Numbered from the stretch's first letter, positions 52,127-61,725 are shown. The stretch is DNA of 64,000 nucleotides from Bradyrhizobium sp. sGM-13 (GCF_018398875.1 NZ_JAGWDK010000009.1:243622-307621); one strand, 5' to 3'. The notes: generated from the sequence alone by a model not told the origin. Made by a program: numbers and translations.

Positions 52127-52621
52127 TCACCGGTACGGCGCGTCGAGTTCGATGGCTTTCGCAATCTCGCGCTCCCAGCGGTCGCCATTGGCGAGCAGTT
52201 TCGCCTTGTCATAGTAGAGTTCCTCGCGGGTCTCGGTCGCGAATTCGAAATTCGGTCCCTCGACGATGGCATCGACCGGACAGGCTTCCTGGCACAGGCC
52301 GCAATAGATGCATTTCACCATGTCGATGTCGTAACGCACGGTGCGGCGGGTGCCGTCGTTGCGGCGCGGGCCGGCCTCGATCGTGATCGCCTGCGCCGGG
52401 CAGATCGCCTCGCACAGCTTGCAGGCGATGCAGCGCTCTTCGCCGTTCGGGTAGCGGCGCAGCGCATGCTCACCGCGGAAGCGCGGCGAGATCGGGTTCT
52501 TCTCGAACGGATAGTTGATCGTCGGCTTCGGCTTGAAGAAATAGCGCATGGCGAGAAAGAACGCCGATACGAATTCGCTCAAGAGAAGCGCACGGGCGGT
52601 TGCGTTGACGTTGACACTCAT
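52127..52621 (-). CDS. nuoI: NADH-quinone oxidoreductase subunit I
   Basis: NuoI carries clusters N6a and N6b. The 164-residue protein has the two [4Fe-4S] motifs CIACKLCEAICP and CIYCGLCQEACP. The start MSVNVNATAR at 52621 is the family N-terminus; a longer frame would enter nuoH. Confidence 0.97.
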   Translation of the reverse strand: MSVNVNATARALLLSEFVSAFFLAMRYFFKPKPTINYPFEKNPISPRFRGEHALRRYPNGEERCIACKLCEAICPAQAITIEAGPRRNDGTRRTVRYDIDMVKCIYCGLCQEACPVDAIVEGPNFEFATETREELYYDKAKLLANGDRWEREIAKAIELDAPYR

Positions 52622-52628
52622 GATGGCC

Positions 52629-53699
52629 TCACTTCGGCGCAATGCCGGCGAACTGCAGCACCCCGGCCACAATCACCACCATCGCCAGCGACAGCGGCAA
52701 AAACACCTTCCAGCCGAGCCGCATCAGTTGATCGTAGCGGTAGCGCGGCACGATCGCCTTCGCCATCGCGAACAGGAAGAACATGAAAAACAGTTTCAGC
52801 GCGAACCAGACTACACCCGGGATCCAGGTGAACGGCGGCAGCGCCACCGGCGGCAGCCAGCCGCCGAGGAACATGATCGTCGCCAGCGCGCACATCGTGG
52901 TGATCGCGACGTATTCGCCGAGCATGAACAACAGATACGGCGTCGAGCCGTATTCGACCATGAAGCCGGCCACCAGTTCGGATTCCGCTTCCACCAGATC
53001 GAACGGCGGACGGTTGGTTTCGGCCAGCGCCGAGACGTAGAACACCACGAACATGGGAAACAGCGGCCACACATACCAGTTCAGGATGGTGAGCTGCGGC
53101 AGCCCGATCAGGCTGGCGAAACCGCGGGCATTCTGCGCTTCCACCACCGCCGAAAGGTTGAGCGAGCCGGCGCACAACAAAACCGTGATGATGACGAAGC
53201 CGATCGAGACTTCGTAGGACACCATCTGCGCCGCGGAGCGAAGCGCCGCCAGGAACGGGTATTTCGAGTTCGACGACCAGCCGGCCATGATGATGCCGTA
53301 GATCGACAGCGACGAGATCGCGAAGATGTAGAGAACGCCGACATTGATATTGGCGATCACCCAGCCGGCATCCATCGGAATGACGGCCCAGGCGGCCAGC
53401 GCCAGCACGCAGGACACCAGCGGCGCCAGCAGGAACACACCCTTGTTGGAACCGGACGGGATGATCGGCTCCTTCAGCACGAACTTCAAAAGGTCCGCGA
53501 AGGATTGCAGCAAGCCCCAGGGACCCACCACGTTGGGGCCGCGGCGGATTTGCACTGCCGCCCAGATCTTGCGGTCGGCGAGCAGGATGTAGGCGATCGC
53601 AATCAGCAGCACGACGAGCAGCAATAGGCTCTGCGCGACCATGATGATCAGCGGCCAGAGGAAACCGGTCCAGAACGAGCTTGCGAAGAATTCAGCCAT
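52629..53699 (-). CDS. nuoH: NADH-quinone oxidoreductase subunit H
   Basis: NuoH forms the quinone-binding membrane heel of complex I. The 356-residue protein has eight helices and the conserved segments RRGPNVVGPWGLLQSFADLLK, AETNRPPFDLVEAESELVAG and EYGSTPYLLFMLGEY with the characteristic acidic residues. Confidence 0.97.
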   Translation of the reverse strand: MAEFFASSFWTGFLWPLIIMVAQSLLLLVVLLIAIAYILLADRKIWAAVQIRRGPNVVGPWGLLQSFADLLKFVLKEPIIPSGSNKGVFLLAPLVSCVLALAAWAVIPMDAGWVIANINVGVLYIFAISSLSIYGIIMAGWSSNSKYPFLAALRSAAQMVSYEVSIGFVIITVLLCAGSLNLSAVVEAQNARGFASLIGLPQLTILNWYVWPLFPMFVVFYVSALAETNRPPFDLVEAESELVAGFMVEYGSTPYLLFMLGEYVAITTMCALATIMFLGGWLPPVALPPFTWIPGVVWFALKLFFMFFLFAMAKAIVPRYRYDQLMRLGWKVFLPLSLAMVVIVAGVLQFAGIAPK

Positions 53700-53709
53700 C
53701 AGATCACGC

Positions 53710-55788
53710 TCACTCCGCTGCCGTCAGCATTTTCCCGGACGCCAGCCGGGAACATTCCGCCATCACCGTCGAGGCCCGCGCGATGGGGTTGGTCAGATAG
53801 AAATCCTCGACCGAACTCTTGAACGGGGTCTTGTCGACCTTGCCGCCCTTCTTGCCTGCGAGCGCCTTGACGTCACTGGCCTTGCCGGGCTCGATCTGGT
53901 CGATCCGCATGAGATGCGGGAAGGCCTTGAACAGCGCCTGGCGCAGCGCCTGCAAGGAGTCATAGGGCAGCTTCTTGCCGAGCACGTCCGACAACGCGCG
54001 GACGATCGCCCAGTCCTCGCGCGCCTCTCCGGGCGGAAACGCCGCGCGGCTGGCGATCTGTGCCCTGCCCTCGGTGTTGACGTAGAGGCCGGACTTTTCG
54101 GTATAGGCCGCGCCCGGCAGGATGACGTCGGCGCGGTGCGCGCCGCGGTCGCCATGGGTGCCTATATAGACCACGAACGTGCCGTCCGGCACCTTCACCT
54201 CATCCGCCCCCAACAGGAACAGCACGTCGAGCGTGCCGAACGTCGTCATCTGCGCGAGGCTGAGCCCGCCCGCGCCGGGGGCAAAGCCGATATCGAGCGC
54301 GCCCGCGCGCGAGGCGGTATCCTGCAAAACGGCAAAGCCGTTCCAGCCGTCCTTGAGCGCGCCCGTGCCTGCCGCGACCTTGGCCGCCAGCGAAAGCACC
54401 GCCGCCCCGTCATGGCGCGCCAGCGAACCGGCGCCGACCAGCACGATCGGGTTCTTGGCGCCCTTCAGCACCTCGACGAAGGAATGCTTGCCGCTGGCGA
54501 GTTCGCCAAGCGTATCCGTGCCCGCGCCGAGATAGTCGTAGTCGTAGGTCAGATCGGCCTTGGCGCCGACGAGGGCGACCTTGAGCTGACCCGTGCGCCA
54601 GCGCTTGCGGATCCGCGCGTTGAGGACGGCGGCTTCCTTGCGCGGGTTGGAGCCGATGATCAGGAGCGCATCGGCCTGCTCGATGCCCACAATAGTCGGA
54701 TTGAAGATGTAGGTCGCCCGTCCCGCCTTGGGGTCGAAGGCGTCGCCGCCCTGCACTGCCAGATTGCTGCAGCCGTATCGGCCCAGCAGATCCTTGCACG
54801 CGAACATCTCCTCGACCGCGGCGAGGTCACCAGCGATGGCTCCCATCCGCTTACCGTCGGTCATCCTGACCTTGGCAGCGACCGCCGCGAAGGCTTCCTG
54901 CCACGACGCGGCGCGAAGCTTGCCGTTCTCGCGGACATAGGGTCGGTCAAGCCGCTGCGTACGCAGGCCGTCGACGACGTGACGGGTCTTGTCGGAAATC
55001 CATTCCTCGTTCACCGCCTCGTTGATGCGCGGCAGGATCCGCATCACCTCGCGGCCACGGGTATCGACGCGGATCGCGGAACCGACGCCATCCATGACGT
55101 CCACCGACTGTGTCTTGCCGAGTTCCCACGGACGCGCGGCAAAAGCGTACGGTTTCGAGGTCAGCGCGCCCACGGGACAGATATCGACGAGGTTGCCCTG
55201 CAGCTCGGAAGTCAGCGCCTGCTCCAGATAGGTCGTGATCTCCATGTCCTCACCGCGGCCGGTGGCGCCCATTTCCGGCGTGCCGCAGACTTCGGCAGAG
55301 AAGCGGACACAGCGCGTGCACTGGATGCAGCGGTTCATCGAGGTCTTGACCAGCGCACCAAGATATTTGTCTTCGACCGCGCGCTTGTTCTCGGCAAAGC
55401 GCGAGGTGTCGACGCCGTAGCCCATCGCCTGGTCCTGCAGATCGCACTCGCCGCCCTGGTCGCAGATCGGGCAATCCAGCGGGTGGTTGATCAGCAAGAA
55501 TTCCATCACGCCTTCGCGCGCCTTCTTGACCATCGGCGAACGCGTGGAAATTTCCGGCGGCTCGCCCTTGGGGCCGGGCCGGCAATCGCGCACGCCCCAG
55601 GCGCAGCTTGCGACCGGCTTCGGGCCGCCCTTGATCTCGACGAGGCACATCCGGCAATTGCCGGCGATCGACAGCCGCTCGTGGTAGCAGAAGCGCGGGA
55701 TTTCGGCGCCCGCGGCCTCGCACGCCTGCAGCAGCGTGTACTCCGCAGGCACATCGATCTCTTTGCCGTCGATGATGAGTTTGGTCAT
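53710..55788 (-). CDS. nuoG: NADH-quinone oxidoreductase subunit G
   Basis: NuoG holds clusters N1b, N4 and N5 in its N-terminal part. The 692-residue protein has the [2Fe-2S] domain (CYHERLSIAGNCRMCLVEIKG), the His/Cys N5 motif and CIQCTRCVRFSAEVCG for N4, followed by a molybdopterin-like domain without cofactor. The [4Fe-4S] N7 site of E. coli is not seen, as usual here. It follows the unknown gene at 55796 after seven bases. Confidence 0.96.
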   Translation of the reverse strand: MTKLIIDGKEIDVPAEYTLLQACEAAGAEIPRFCYHERLSIAGNCRMCLVEIKGGPKPVASCAWGVRDCRPGPKGEPPEISTRSPMVKKAREGVMEFLLINHPLDCPICDQGGECDLQDQAMGYGVDTSRFAENKRAVEDKYLGALVKTSMNRCIQCTRCVRFSAEVCGTPEMGATGRGEDMEITTYLEQALTSELQGNLVDICPVGALTSKPYAFAARPWELGKTQSVDVMDGVGSAIRVDTRGREVMRILPRINEAVNEEWISDKTRHVVDGLRTQRLDRPYVRENGKLRAASWQEAFAAVAAKVRMTDGKRMGAIAGDLAAVEEMFACKDLLGRYGCSNLAVQGGDAFDPKAGRATYIFNPTIVGIEQADALLIIGSNPRKEAAVLNARIRKRWRTGQLKVALVGAKADLTYDYDYLGAGTDTLGELASGKHSFVEVLKGAKNPIVLVGAGSLARHDGAAVLSLAAKVAAGTGALKDGWNGFAVLQDTASRAGALDIGFAPGAGGLSLAQMTTFGTLDVLFLLGADEVKVPDGTFVVYIGTHGDRGAHRADVILPGAAYTEKSGLYVNTEGRAQIASRAAFPPGEAREDWAIVRALSDVLGKKLPYDSLQALRQALFKAFPHLMRIDQIEPGKASDVKALAGKKGGKVDKTPFKSSVEDFYLTNPIARASTVMAECSRLASGKMLTAAE

Positions 55789-55795
55789 TGCTGTC

Positions 55796-56284
55796 TCAAG
55801 TCTTTCCCAGCTTGCAGTCTGGCGGTGTAACGCTGGCAGTTTTCAGCGCCGTCTTGATCCATTGCTGGGTCTCGGCGCCATAGGTGGCGAGATAGGCCGG
55901 CTGCGCCGCGTTCTTCTCGCACAGGAACGGCAGATGCGGCTTCAGGTCGTAATCGCAGGACGCCAGCCACTCGCGCTTTCCGGAGAACGCGCCGATCGCT
56001 TCCTCGCAGGCATAGAGGAAGTACGTGATGAAGCTCTCATACTGAACCTGCTCATCGCCGCCGGCAGCCTTGATCTTCTCGTAGTCCGGCTGCGCGAATT
56101 TCGGATTCTTGAACGCCAGATCGGTGTAGCCCAGATACGCCTGCCGTGCGCTCGCCGCGCGGTTGTTGGTGCGGATTTCGTTGATCTGGAACAGGATCGC
56201 AACAAAGCCGAGCAGCGCCACGGCCGCCTGCGCCATCTGCGCCAGCGTCCCGTATCTCTGCCACCAGAAGCTCGGTTGCGACAT
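55796..56284 (-). CDS. Membrane-anchored protein of unknown function inside the nuo operon
   Basis: The 162-residue protein has one helix near the start (AAVALLGFVAILFQINEI, about 18-38) and a soluble helical domain with conserved-looking aromatic residues (AYLGYTDLAFKNPKFAQ, YESFITYFLYACEEAIGAF) and four cysteines. The start MSQPSFWWQR at 56284 has GGAG upstream at good spacing; the ATG at 56290 overlaps the nuoF stop. It is not a known complex I subunit. It sits tightly between nuoF and nuoG, so it is co-transcribed and could be an accessory or assembly factor. Confidence 0.75.
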   Translation of the reverse strand: MSQPSFWWQRYGTLAQMAQAAVALLGFVAILFQINEIRTNNRAASARQAYLGYTDLAFKNPKFAQPDYEKIKAAGGDEQVQYESFITYFLYACEEAIGAFSGKREWLASCDYDLKPHLPFLCEKNAAQPAYLATYGAETQQWIKTALKTASVTPPDCKLGKT

Positions 56285-56289
56285 CGGCA

Positions 56290-57615
56290 TCACTCCGCTG
56301 CGACCAGATTCTCGGGATCGCGCACGCCGGCATCGTCGATGTCGGCCTTATGCGAATACTGGTCGATGCGCGCCTCGATCTCGTGCCGGAAATGCGCGAT
56401 CAGGCCCTGGATCGGCCATGCGGCAGCATCGCCGAGCGCGCAAATGGTATGGCCTTCGACCTGTTTTGTAACCTCCAGCAGCATGTCGATCTCGCGCTTG
56501 TGGGCCCGGCCCTCGGCCATCCGGGTCAAGACGCGCCACATCCAGCCTGTGCCCTCCCGGCATGGCGTGCACTGGCCGCAGCTCTCGTGCTTGTAGAAAT
56601 AGGAGATACGCGCGATCGCCCGGATCAGGTCGGTGGACTTGTCCATCACGATCACGGCCGCGGTACCGAGGCCCGAGCGCAGCTTGCCGAGGCTATCGAA
56701 ATCCATCGGTGTGTCGATGATCTGTTCGGCCGGCACCATGCGCACCGACGAGCCGCCCGGGATCACGGCTTTCAGGTTGTCCCAGCCGCCGCGAATGCCG
56801 CCGCAATGTCGCTCGATCAGCTCACGGAACGGAATCCCCATCGCCTCTTCGACGTTGCAGGGCCGCTCGACATGACCGGAGATGCAGAACAGCTTTGTGC
56901 CGACATTGTTGGGCCGGCCGATCGCCGCGAACCACGCCGCTCCGCGCCTGAGGATATCGGGCGCAACCGCGATTGATTCGACGTTATTGACGGTGGTCGG
57001 GCAGCCATAGAGACCGACATTGGCCGGGAATGGCGGCTTCAGCCGCGGCTGGCCCTTCTTGCCCTCTAAGCTTTCCAGCAGCGCCGTCTCTTCGCCGCAG
57101 ATATAGGCGCCGGCGCCATGCGCGACATAGACGTCGAATGGCCAGCCGTTGACGTTGTCCTTGCCGACCAGTTTTGCGTCGTAGGCCTGGTCGATTGCGG
57201 CCTGCAGGCGCTCCCGCTCGCGGATGAATTCGCCGCGGACGTAGATGTAGCAGGCATGCGCGCCCATCGCGTAGCTCGCCAGCAGGCAGCCCTCGACCAG
57301 CAGATGCGGGTCGTGCCGCATGATCTCGCGGTCCTTGCAGGTGCCGGGCTCGGATTCGTCGGCGTTGACCACGAGATAGCTCGGCCGGCCATCGGTCGAT
57401 TCCTTCGGCATGAACGACCATTTCAGGCCGGTCGGAAAGCCCGCCCCGCCGCGCCCGCGCAGGCCGGAGGCCTTCATCTCGTTGATGATCCAGTCGCGGC
57501 CCTTGTCGATAATCGCCTTGGTGCCGTCCCACGCGCCGCGGCGGCGCGCACCCTCCAGCCCCCAATCATGGAGGCCATAAAGGTTCTTGAAGATGCGATC
57601 CTTGTCGTCGAGCAT
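56290..57615 (-). CDS. nuoF: NADH-quinone oxidoreductase subunit F
   Basis: NuoF binds NADH, FMN and cluster N3. The 441-residue protein has the glycine-rich FMN/NADH segment GRGGAGFPTGLKWSFMP, GAGAYICGEETALLESLEG, and the cluster motif SCGQCTPCREGTGW near residue 350. The start follows a GAGGAAG. A 118-base gap separates it from nuoE. Confidence 0.97.
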   Translation of the reverse strand: MLDDKDRIFKNLYGLHDWGLEGARRRGAWDGTKAIIDKGRDWIINEMKASGLRGRGGAGFPTGLKWSFMPKESTDGRPSYLVVNADESEPGTCKDREIMRHDPHLLVEGCLLASYAMGAHACYIYVRGEFIRERERLQAAIDQAYDAKLVGKDNVNGWPFDVYVAHGAGAYICGEETALLESLEGKKGQPRLKPPFPANVGLYGCPTTVNNVESIAVAPDILRRGAAWFAAIGRPNNVGTKLFCISGHVERPCNVEEAMGIPFRELIERHCGGIRGGWDNLKAVIPGGSSVRMVPAEQIIDTPMDFDSLGKLRSGLGTAAVIVMDKSTDLIRAIARISYFYKHESCGQCTPCREGTGWMWRVLTRMAEGRAHKREIDMLLEVTKQVEGHTICALGDAAAWPIQGLIAHFRHEIEARIDQYSHKADIDDAGVRDPENLVAAE

Positions 57616-57733
57616 GACTTGAAGCTTCCTCAGATCAGCGATTGGACTGCGCGCAGGCGAGCCCCGGCACAGCGTGACTTCTCCATCACGCGGCCCCTCT
57701 CCGGCCGGTTTACGGGCAATGTAGCGTCACGCC

Positions 57734-58345
57734 TCATGTGGATTCCTTCAGCGTCGTCGGCCCGCCCACAGGCGCCGAGAACTGACGGTCGATCTGCGGT
57801 CCGGGCTTCGGCGGATTGCCCGAGGCAAAGCCGTCCAGCACCTTGCCGAAACTTTCCTTGGTCAGGTCCTCGTAGGTGTCCTTCCAGATCTGCACCATCG
57901 GCGCGTTCACGCAGGCGCCCAGGCACTCGACCTCTTCCCAACTGAAATTGCCGTCCTTCGACAGATGGAAGGGCTCGTGATGGATGCGGCTCTGGCACAC
58001 CTCGATCAGGTCGCCGGCGCCGCGCAGGCGACACGGCGTGGTGCCGCACACCTGCACATGGGCCTTCTTGCCGACCGGCTGCAACTGGAACATGGTGTAG
58101 AAGGTCGCCACTTCCAGCACGCGGATGTAGGGCATGTCGAGCAGGTCGGCGACCACGCGGATCGCGGCTTCCGACACCCATCCCTCATGCTGCTCCTGCG
58201 CGCGCCACAGGATCGCGATAACAGCGGAGGCCTGACGACCCGGCGGATACTTTGCGATCTGGGCCTTGGCCCAGGCGAGATTCTCATCCGTGAACGTGAA
58301 GCTCGCGGGCTGCAATTCCTTCGGAGCGAGGCGGCGGACGGACAT
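57734..58345 (-). CDS. nuoE: NADH-quinone oxidoreductase subunit E
   Basis: NuoE carries the [2Fe-2S] cluster N1a. The 203-residue protein has the thioredoxin-like domain with VCGTTPCRLRGA and VECLGACVNAP, which supply the four cysteines. The C-terminal tail rich in Pro and Lys is of the alphaproteobacterial type. Confidence 0.96.
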   Translation of the reverse strand: MSVRRLAPKELQPASFTFTDENLAWAKAQIAKYPPGRQASAVIAILWRAQEQHEGWVSEAAIRVVADLLDMPYIRVLEVATFYTMFQLQPVGKKAHVQVCGTTPCRLRGAGDLIEVCQSRIHHEPFHLSKDGNFSWEEVECLGACVNAPMVQIWKDTYEDLTKESFGKVLDGFASGNPPKPGPQIDRQFSAPVGGPTTLKEST

Positions 58346-58356
58346 CGTTCAGTCTC

Positions 58357-59319
58357 TCATTGCACGCGGCGCGCGGCTTTCGCATTGAGCGCATCGATCC
58401 GGGCGAGCCAGAATGCGCTTGCGGTGCCGAACACGTTGTAGCCGACATGGGTTGAAACCTTGATCCGGTCCAGAATCGAAAGGTCGGTCACGGTTTCAAG
58501 GCGATGGCTGCGCGGATCGTAGACGATCAGCTTCAGCGGGGTCTGTTCGAGGATGTAACGCGATACGGTATGCTGGGGATCATTGCCGTGCTCCTCGCAC
58601 AGCAAGATGCTGTCGATCTGCATCAGCCGCGCGCCACCCTTCATGGCCTCGATCTCGACGCCCTCGACGTCGAGCTTGATCAGGTATTTTCCATCCGAGG
58701 CGACCTTGCCGTCATCGAGCAGATTGTCGAGCGCGATGACCGGCACTTCCTCGCCGCCGGACTGGTCGCCGGCGATGCTGAACGCCTCATGCTTGGTGCC
58801 TGATATCCGCGCGGTGCCGCGCGCAGCACCGATCGCGCACTTCATCGTCTCGAAGCGATTGCCGTTGATGCGAGCGTTGTTGGCCAGCTTCGGAAAATTC
58901 TGCCCCGAGGGCTCGATCGCGATCGCCTTGTGGGAGCCGAACGGCTTGCTCGACACCAGGACCGACCAGTAGCCGTAATTGGCGCCGCAATCGAGCAGCG
59001 TGTAATCGACGTTGGCGGAATCCTGAAACAACAGCTCCAGCTCGTCCTCATAGTGGAAGCTGCGGTTGAGCAGCTTGCTCCAGTAGCCGTCGCCATAGGG
59101 AAATTCGAACACAGCGTCGTCATTGAGTTTGACCTGAATGCCGCGCTCCGGCAGCGTGGTGCGCAGCAGGTTGGCGCACATGTTGTAGCCGCGATGCGAA
59201 AAGTTCGACGCCACCTTCGACCCTAGTGCCAGCGCCACCGCAGCCAAACGCTCCCACGCGTTCGCACCCTCGAGTACGCCCGAAGCCCGGTCAAACTGGA
59301 TGGGCGCCTGCGCCGTCAC
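58357..59319 (-). CDS. FkbM-family methyltransferase inside the nuo operon
   Basis: The 320-residue protein has the SAM-binding motif TLLDCGANYGYWSVLVS near residue 110, EPSGQNFPKLANNARING, and the FkbM signature YLIKLDVEGVEIEAMKGGAR. The GTG start at 59319 overlaps the nuoD stop by four bases (GTGA), and the stop is eleven bases before nuoE, so it is fully embedded between nuoD and nuoE. Complex I subunits can be methylated in other organisms (for instance arginine in the NuoD homologue), but a role here is inference; sugar methylation is the more usual job of this family. Confidence 0.85.
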   Translation of the reverse strand: MTAQAPIQFDRASGVLEGANAWERLAAVALALGSKVASNFSHRGYNMCANLLRTTLPERGIQVKLNDDAVFEFPYGDGYWSKLLNRSFHYEDELELLFQDSANVDYTLLDCGANYGYWSVLVSSKPFGSHKAIAIEPSGQNFPKLANNARINGNRFETMKCAIGAARGTARISGTKHEAFSIAGDQSGGEEVPVIALDNLLDDGKVASDGKYLIKLDVEGVEIEAMKGGARLMQIDSILLCEEHGNDPQHTVSRYILEQTPLKLIVYDPRSHRLETVTDLSILDRIKVSTHVGYNVFGTASAFWLARIDALNAKAARRVQ

Positions 59320-60509
59320 CGATCGACCTCTCCGAACACGATGTCGAGGGAACCTAGAATGGCCGAGACGTCGGCGAGCAGATGGCCGCGGCAGATGAAA
59401 TCCATCGCCTGCAGATGGGCAAAGCCCGGCGCGCGGATCTTGCACTTGTAAGGTTTGTTGGTGCCGTCAGAGACCAGGTAGACGCCGAACTCACCCTTCG
59501 GCGCCTCGACAGCGGCATAGACCTCGCCGGCCGGCACGTGCACGCCTTCGGTGTAGAGCTTGAAGTGGTGGATCAGCGCTTCCATCGAACGCTTCATCTC
59601 GCCGCGCCGCGGTGGCGCGATCTTGTTATCCTCGACGACGACAGGCCCCTGCCCGTCCGGCGCGTTCAGCTTCGCGATGCACTGCCTCATGATGCGGACC
59701 GACTGGCGCATCTCTTCCATGCGGATCAGGTAGCGATCGTAGCAGTCGCCGTTCTTGCCGATCGGAACGTCGAAATCTATCTCGGCGTAGCACTCGTAAG
59801 GCTGCGCCTTGCGCAGGTCCCAGGCCGCGCCGGAGCCGCGCACCATCACGCCCGAAAAGCCCCACTCCCAGGCCTGCTGCAGCGACACCACGCCGATATC
59901 GACGTTGCGCTGCTTGAAGATGCGGTTGCCGGTCAGCAGCGTGTCGAGGTCGGCGACGACCTGCAGGAACGGATCGCACCAGGCATCGATATCATCGATC
60001 AGTTTCTGCGGCAGGTCCTGGTGCACGCCACCGACGCGGAAATACGCCGCATGCATGCGCGAGCCGGAGGCGCGCTCGTAAAATTGCATCAGCTTTTCGC
60101 GCTCTTCAAACCCCCACAGCGGCGGGGTAAGCGCGCCGACGTCCATCGCCTGCGTCGTGACGTTGAGTAGATGCGACAGGATGCGGCCGATTTCGCAGTA
60201 GAGCACGCGGATCAGTTGGCCGCGGCGCGGCACCGTGATGCCGAGCAGCTTTTCCGCCGCGAGACAGAACGCGTGCTCCTGGTTCATCGGCGCGACGTAA
60301 TCGAGCCGGTCGAAATAGGGGATCGCCTGCAAGTAGGTCTTGTGCTCGATCAGCTTCTCGGTGCCGCGATGCAAGAGACCGATATGCGGATCGACACGCT
60401 CGACAACCTCGCCGTCCAGCTCAAGCACAAGGCGCAACACGCCGTGCGCGGCCGGATGTTGCGGCCCAAAATTGATCGTAAAGTTACGCAGGTTCTGCTG
60501 TTCGTTCAT
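59316..60509 (-). CDS. nuoD: NADH-quinone oxidoreductase subunit D
   Basis: NuoD forms the quinone pocket with NuoB. The 397-residue protein starts in the typical FTINFGPQHPAAHGVLRLVLEL and ends with SLDIVFGEVDR, the conserved C-terminal arginine. The histidine and tyrosine that hold the quinone head group are in GPQHPAAHG and PYFDRLDYV. Confidence 0.97.
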   Translation of the reverse strand: MNEQQNLRNFTINFGPQHPAAHGVLRLVLELDGEVVERVDPHIGLLHRGTEKLIEHKTYLQAIPYFDRLDYVAPMNQEHAFCLAAEKLLGITVPRRGQLIRVLYCEIGRILSHLLNVTTQAMDVGALTPPLWGFEEREKLMQFYERASGSRMHAAYFRVGGVHQDLPQKLIDDIDAWCDPFLQVVADLDTLLTGNRIFKQRNVDIGVVSLQQAWEWGFSGVMVRGSGAAWDLRKAQPYECYAEIDFDVPIGKNGDCYDRYLIRMEEMRQSVRIMRQCIAKLNAPDGQGPVVVEDNKIAPPRRGEMKRSMEALIHHFKLYTEGVHVPAGEVYAAVEAPKGEFGVYLVSDGTNKPYKCKIRAPGFAHLQAMDFICRGHLLADVSAILGSLDIVFGEVDR

Positions 60510-60511
60510 GG

Positions 60512-61123
60512 TCAGGCCTTCGGCTCAGCCTTCTCATCGCCCGGAAGCGGATAGTCCGCGCCTTCCCAGGGCGAGAGGAAATCGAATTTACGGAATTCCT
60601 GGTTGAGGCGGACCGGCTCGTAGAGCACCCGCTTCTCCTGATCGTCGTAGCGGACCTCGACGAAGCCGGTGAGCGGGAAATCTTTGCGCAGCGGATGGCC
60701 GTCGAAGCCGTAATCGGTCAGCAGCCGCCGCATGTCGGGGTGGCCGGTGAAGATCACGCCGTAGAGGTCGTAGGTTTCGCGCTCGAACCAGTCGGCACCG
60801 GGAAACACGTCGATGATCGACGGCACCTGCGTCGTCTCGTCGGCTTCCGCTCGCAGGCGGATGCGCTCGTTCAGCGTCGGCGACAGCAAATGATAGACCA
60901 CGTCGAAACGCTTCTCGCGGCTGGGATAGTCCACCGCCGTCACGTCCGTGAAGTTGACAAACCGCAATGAGGGATCGTCGCGCAGATACTTGACGACCTC
61001 GACGATCTTGCTCGCCTCGACCGTGACGGTGAGCTGGTTGAACGCGACCGCATGGGCAGTGGCCGCGCCCGGAAGCGCGCTAACAATCGTCTGCCCAAGG
61101 GCGTCGAGCTTGCCGTCGTCCAT
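60512..61123 (-). CDS. nuoC: NADH-quinone oxidoreductase subunit C
   Basis: The 203-residue hydrophilic subunit is separate from NuoD here, as in mitochondria and most alphaproteobacteria. It has the signature ERETYDLYGVIFTGHPDMRR and ends with FLSPWEGADYPLPGDEK. It leaves two bases to nuoD. Confidence 0.96.
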   Translation of the reverse strand: MDDGKLDALGQTIVSALPGAATAHAVAFNQLTVTVEASKIVEVVKYLRDDPSLRFVNFTDVTAVDYPSREKRFDVVYHLLSPTLNERIRLRAEADETTQVPSIIDVFPGADWFERETYDLYGVIFTGHPDMRRLLTDYGFDGHPLRKDFPLTGFVEVRYDDQEKRVLYEPVRLNQEFRKFDFLSPWEGADYPLPGDEKAEPKA

Positions 61124-61134
61124 TACCTAAAGCC

Positions 61135-61725
61135 TTAGCGTTCGATGGTCCCGATGCGCCGGATCTTCTTCTGCAGCAGCAGCACGCCGTAGAGCAGCGC
61201 CTCCGCCGTGGGCGGGCATCCTGGCACGTAGATGTCGATCGGCACGACGCGGTCGCAGCCGCGCACCACCGAGTATGAGTAATGATAGTAGCCGCCGCCA
61301 TTGGCGCACGACCCCATCGAGATCACGTAGCGCGGCTCGGGCATCTGGTCGTAGACCTTGCGCAGCGCCGGCGCCATCTTGTTGGTCAGCGTACCCGCCA
61401 CGATCATCACGTCGGATTGCCGCGGCGAGGCGCGCGGCGCAAAGCCGAAGCGCTCGACGTCATAGCGCGGCATCGACACCTGCATCATCTCGACCGCGCA
61501 GCAGGCGAGGCCGAACGTCATCCACATCAGCGAGCCAGTGCGCGCCCAGGTGATCAGATCGTCGGCGGCGGCAACGAAGAAACCTTTGTCGGAAAGCTCG
61601 TGATTGACCTCGAGAAAGAACGGATCGTTGGCCCCGACCGGCTTGCCGGTCGAGGGATCGAGAATGCCCTTCGGCGCCTGCGCGATATCAGGCGAAGAGC
61701 CTAAAACTGTCGGGCTCAATCCCAT
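61135..61725 (-). CDS. nuoB: NADH-quinone oxidoreductase subunit B
   Basis: NuoB holds cluster N2, the last electron donor to quinone. The 196-residue protein has the tandem cysteines in FGLACCAVEMM, then GSCANGGG and VPGCPPTAEALLYG. I chose the start at MGLSPTVLGS (61725), which overlaps nuoA by ten bases. Confidence 0.96.
   Translation of the reverse strand: MGLSPTVLGSSPDIAQAPKGILDPSTGKPVGANDPFFLEVNHELSDKGFFVAAADDLITWARTGSLMWMTFGLACCAVEMMQVSMPRYDVERFGFAPRASPRQSDVMIVAGTLTNKMAPALRKVYDQMPEPRYVISMGSCANGGGYYHYSYSVVRGCDRVVPIDIYVPGCPPTAEALLYGVLLLQKKIRRIGTIER

Noticed and set aside
53641..55830. 729-codon plus-strand open frame opposite nuoG
   Set aside because: It is a shadow frame in GC-rich DNA; the opposite strand encodes an intact NuoG with all cluster motifs. 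The same applies to long antisense frames over rpsB/tsf (11063-13000) and over dnaE (17662-19287, 19318-21207).
57630..57686. 18-codon frame between nuoF and nuoE (MEKSRCAGA...)
   Set aside because: No good RBS, no membrane or conserved feature, and it is short enough to occur by chance.
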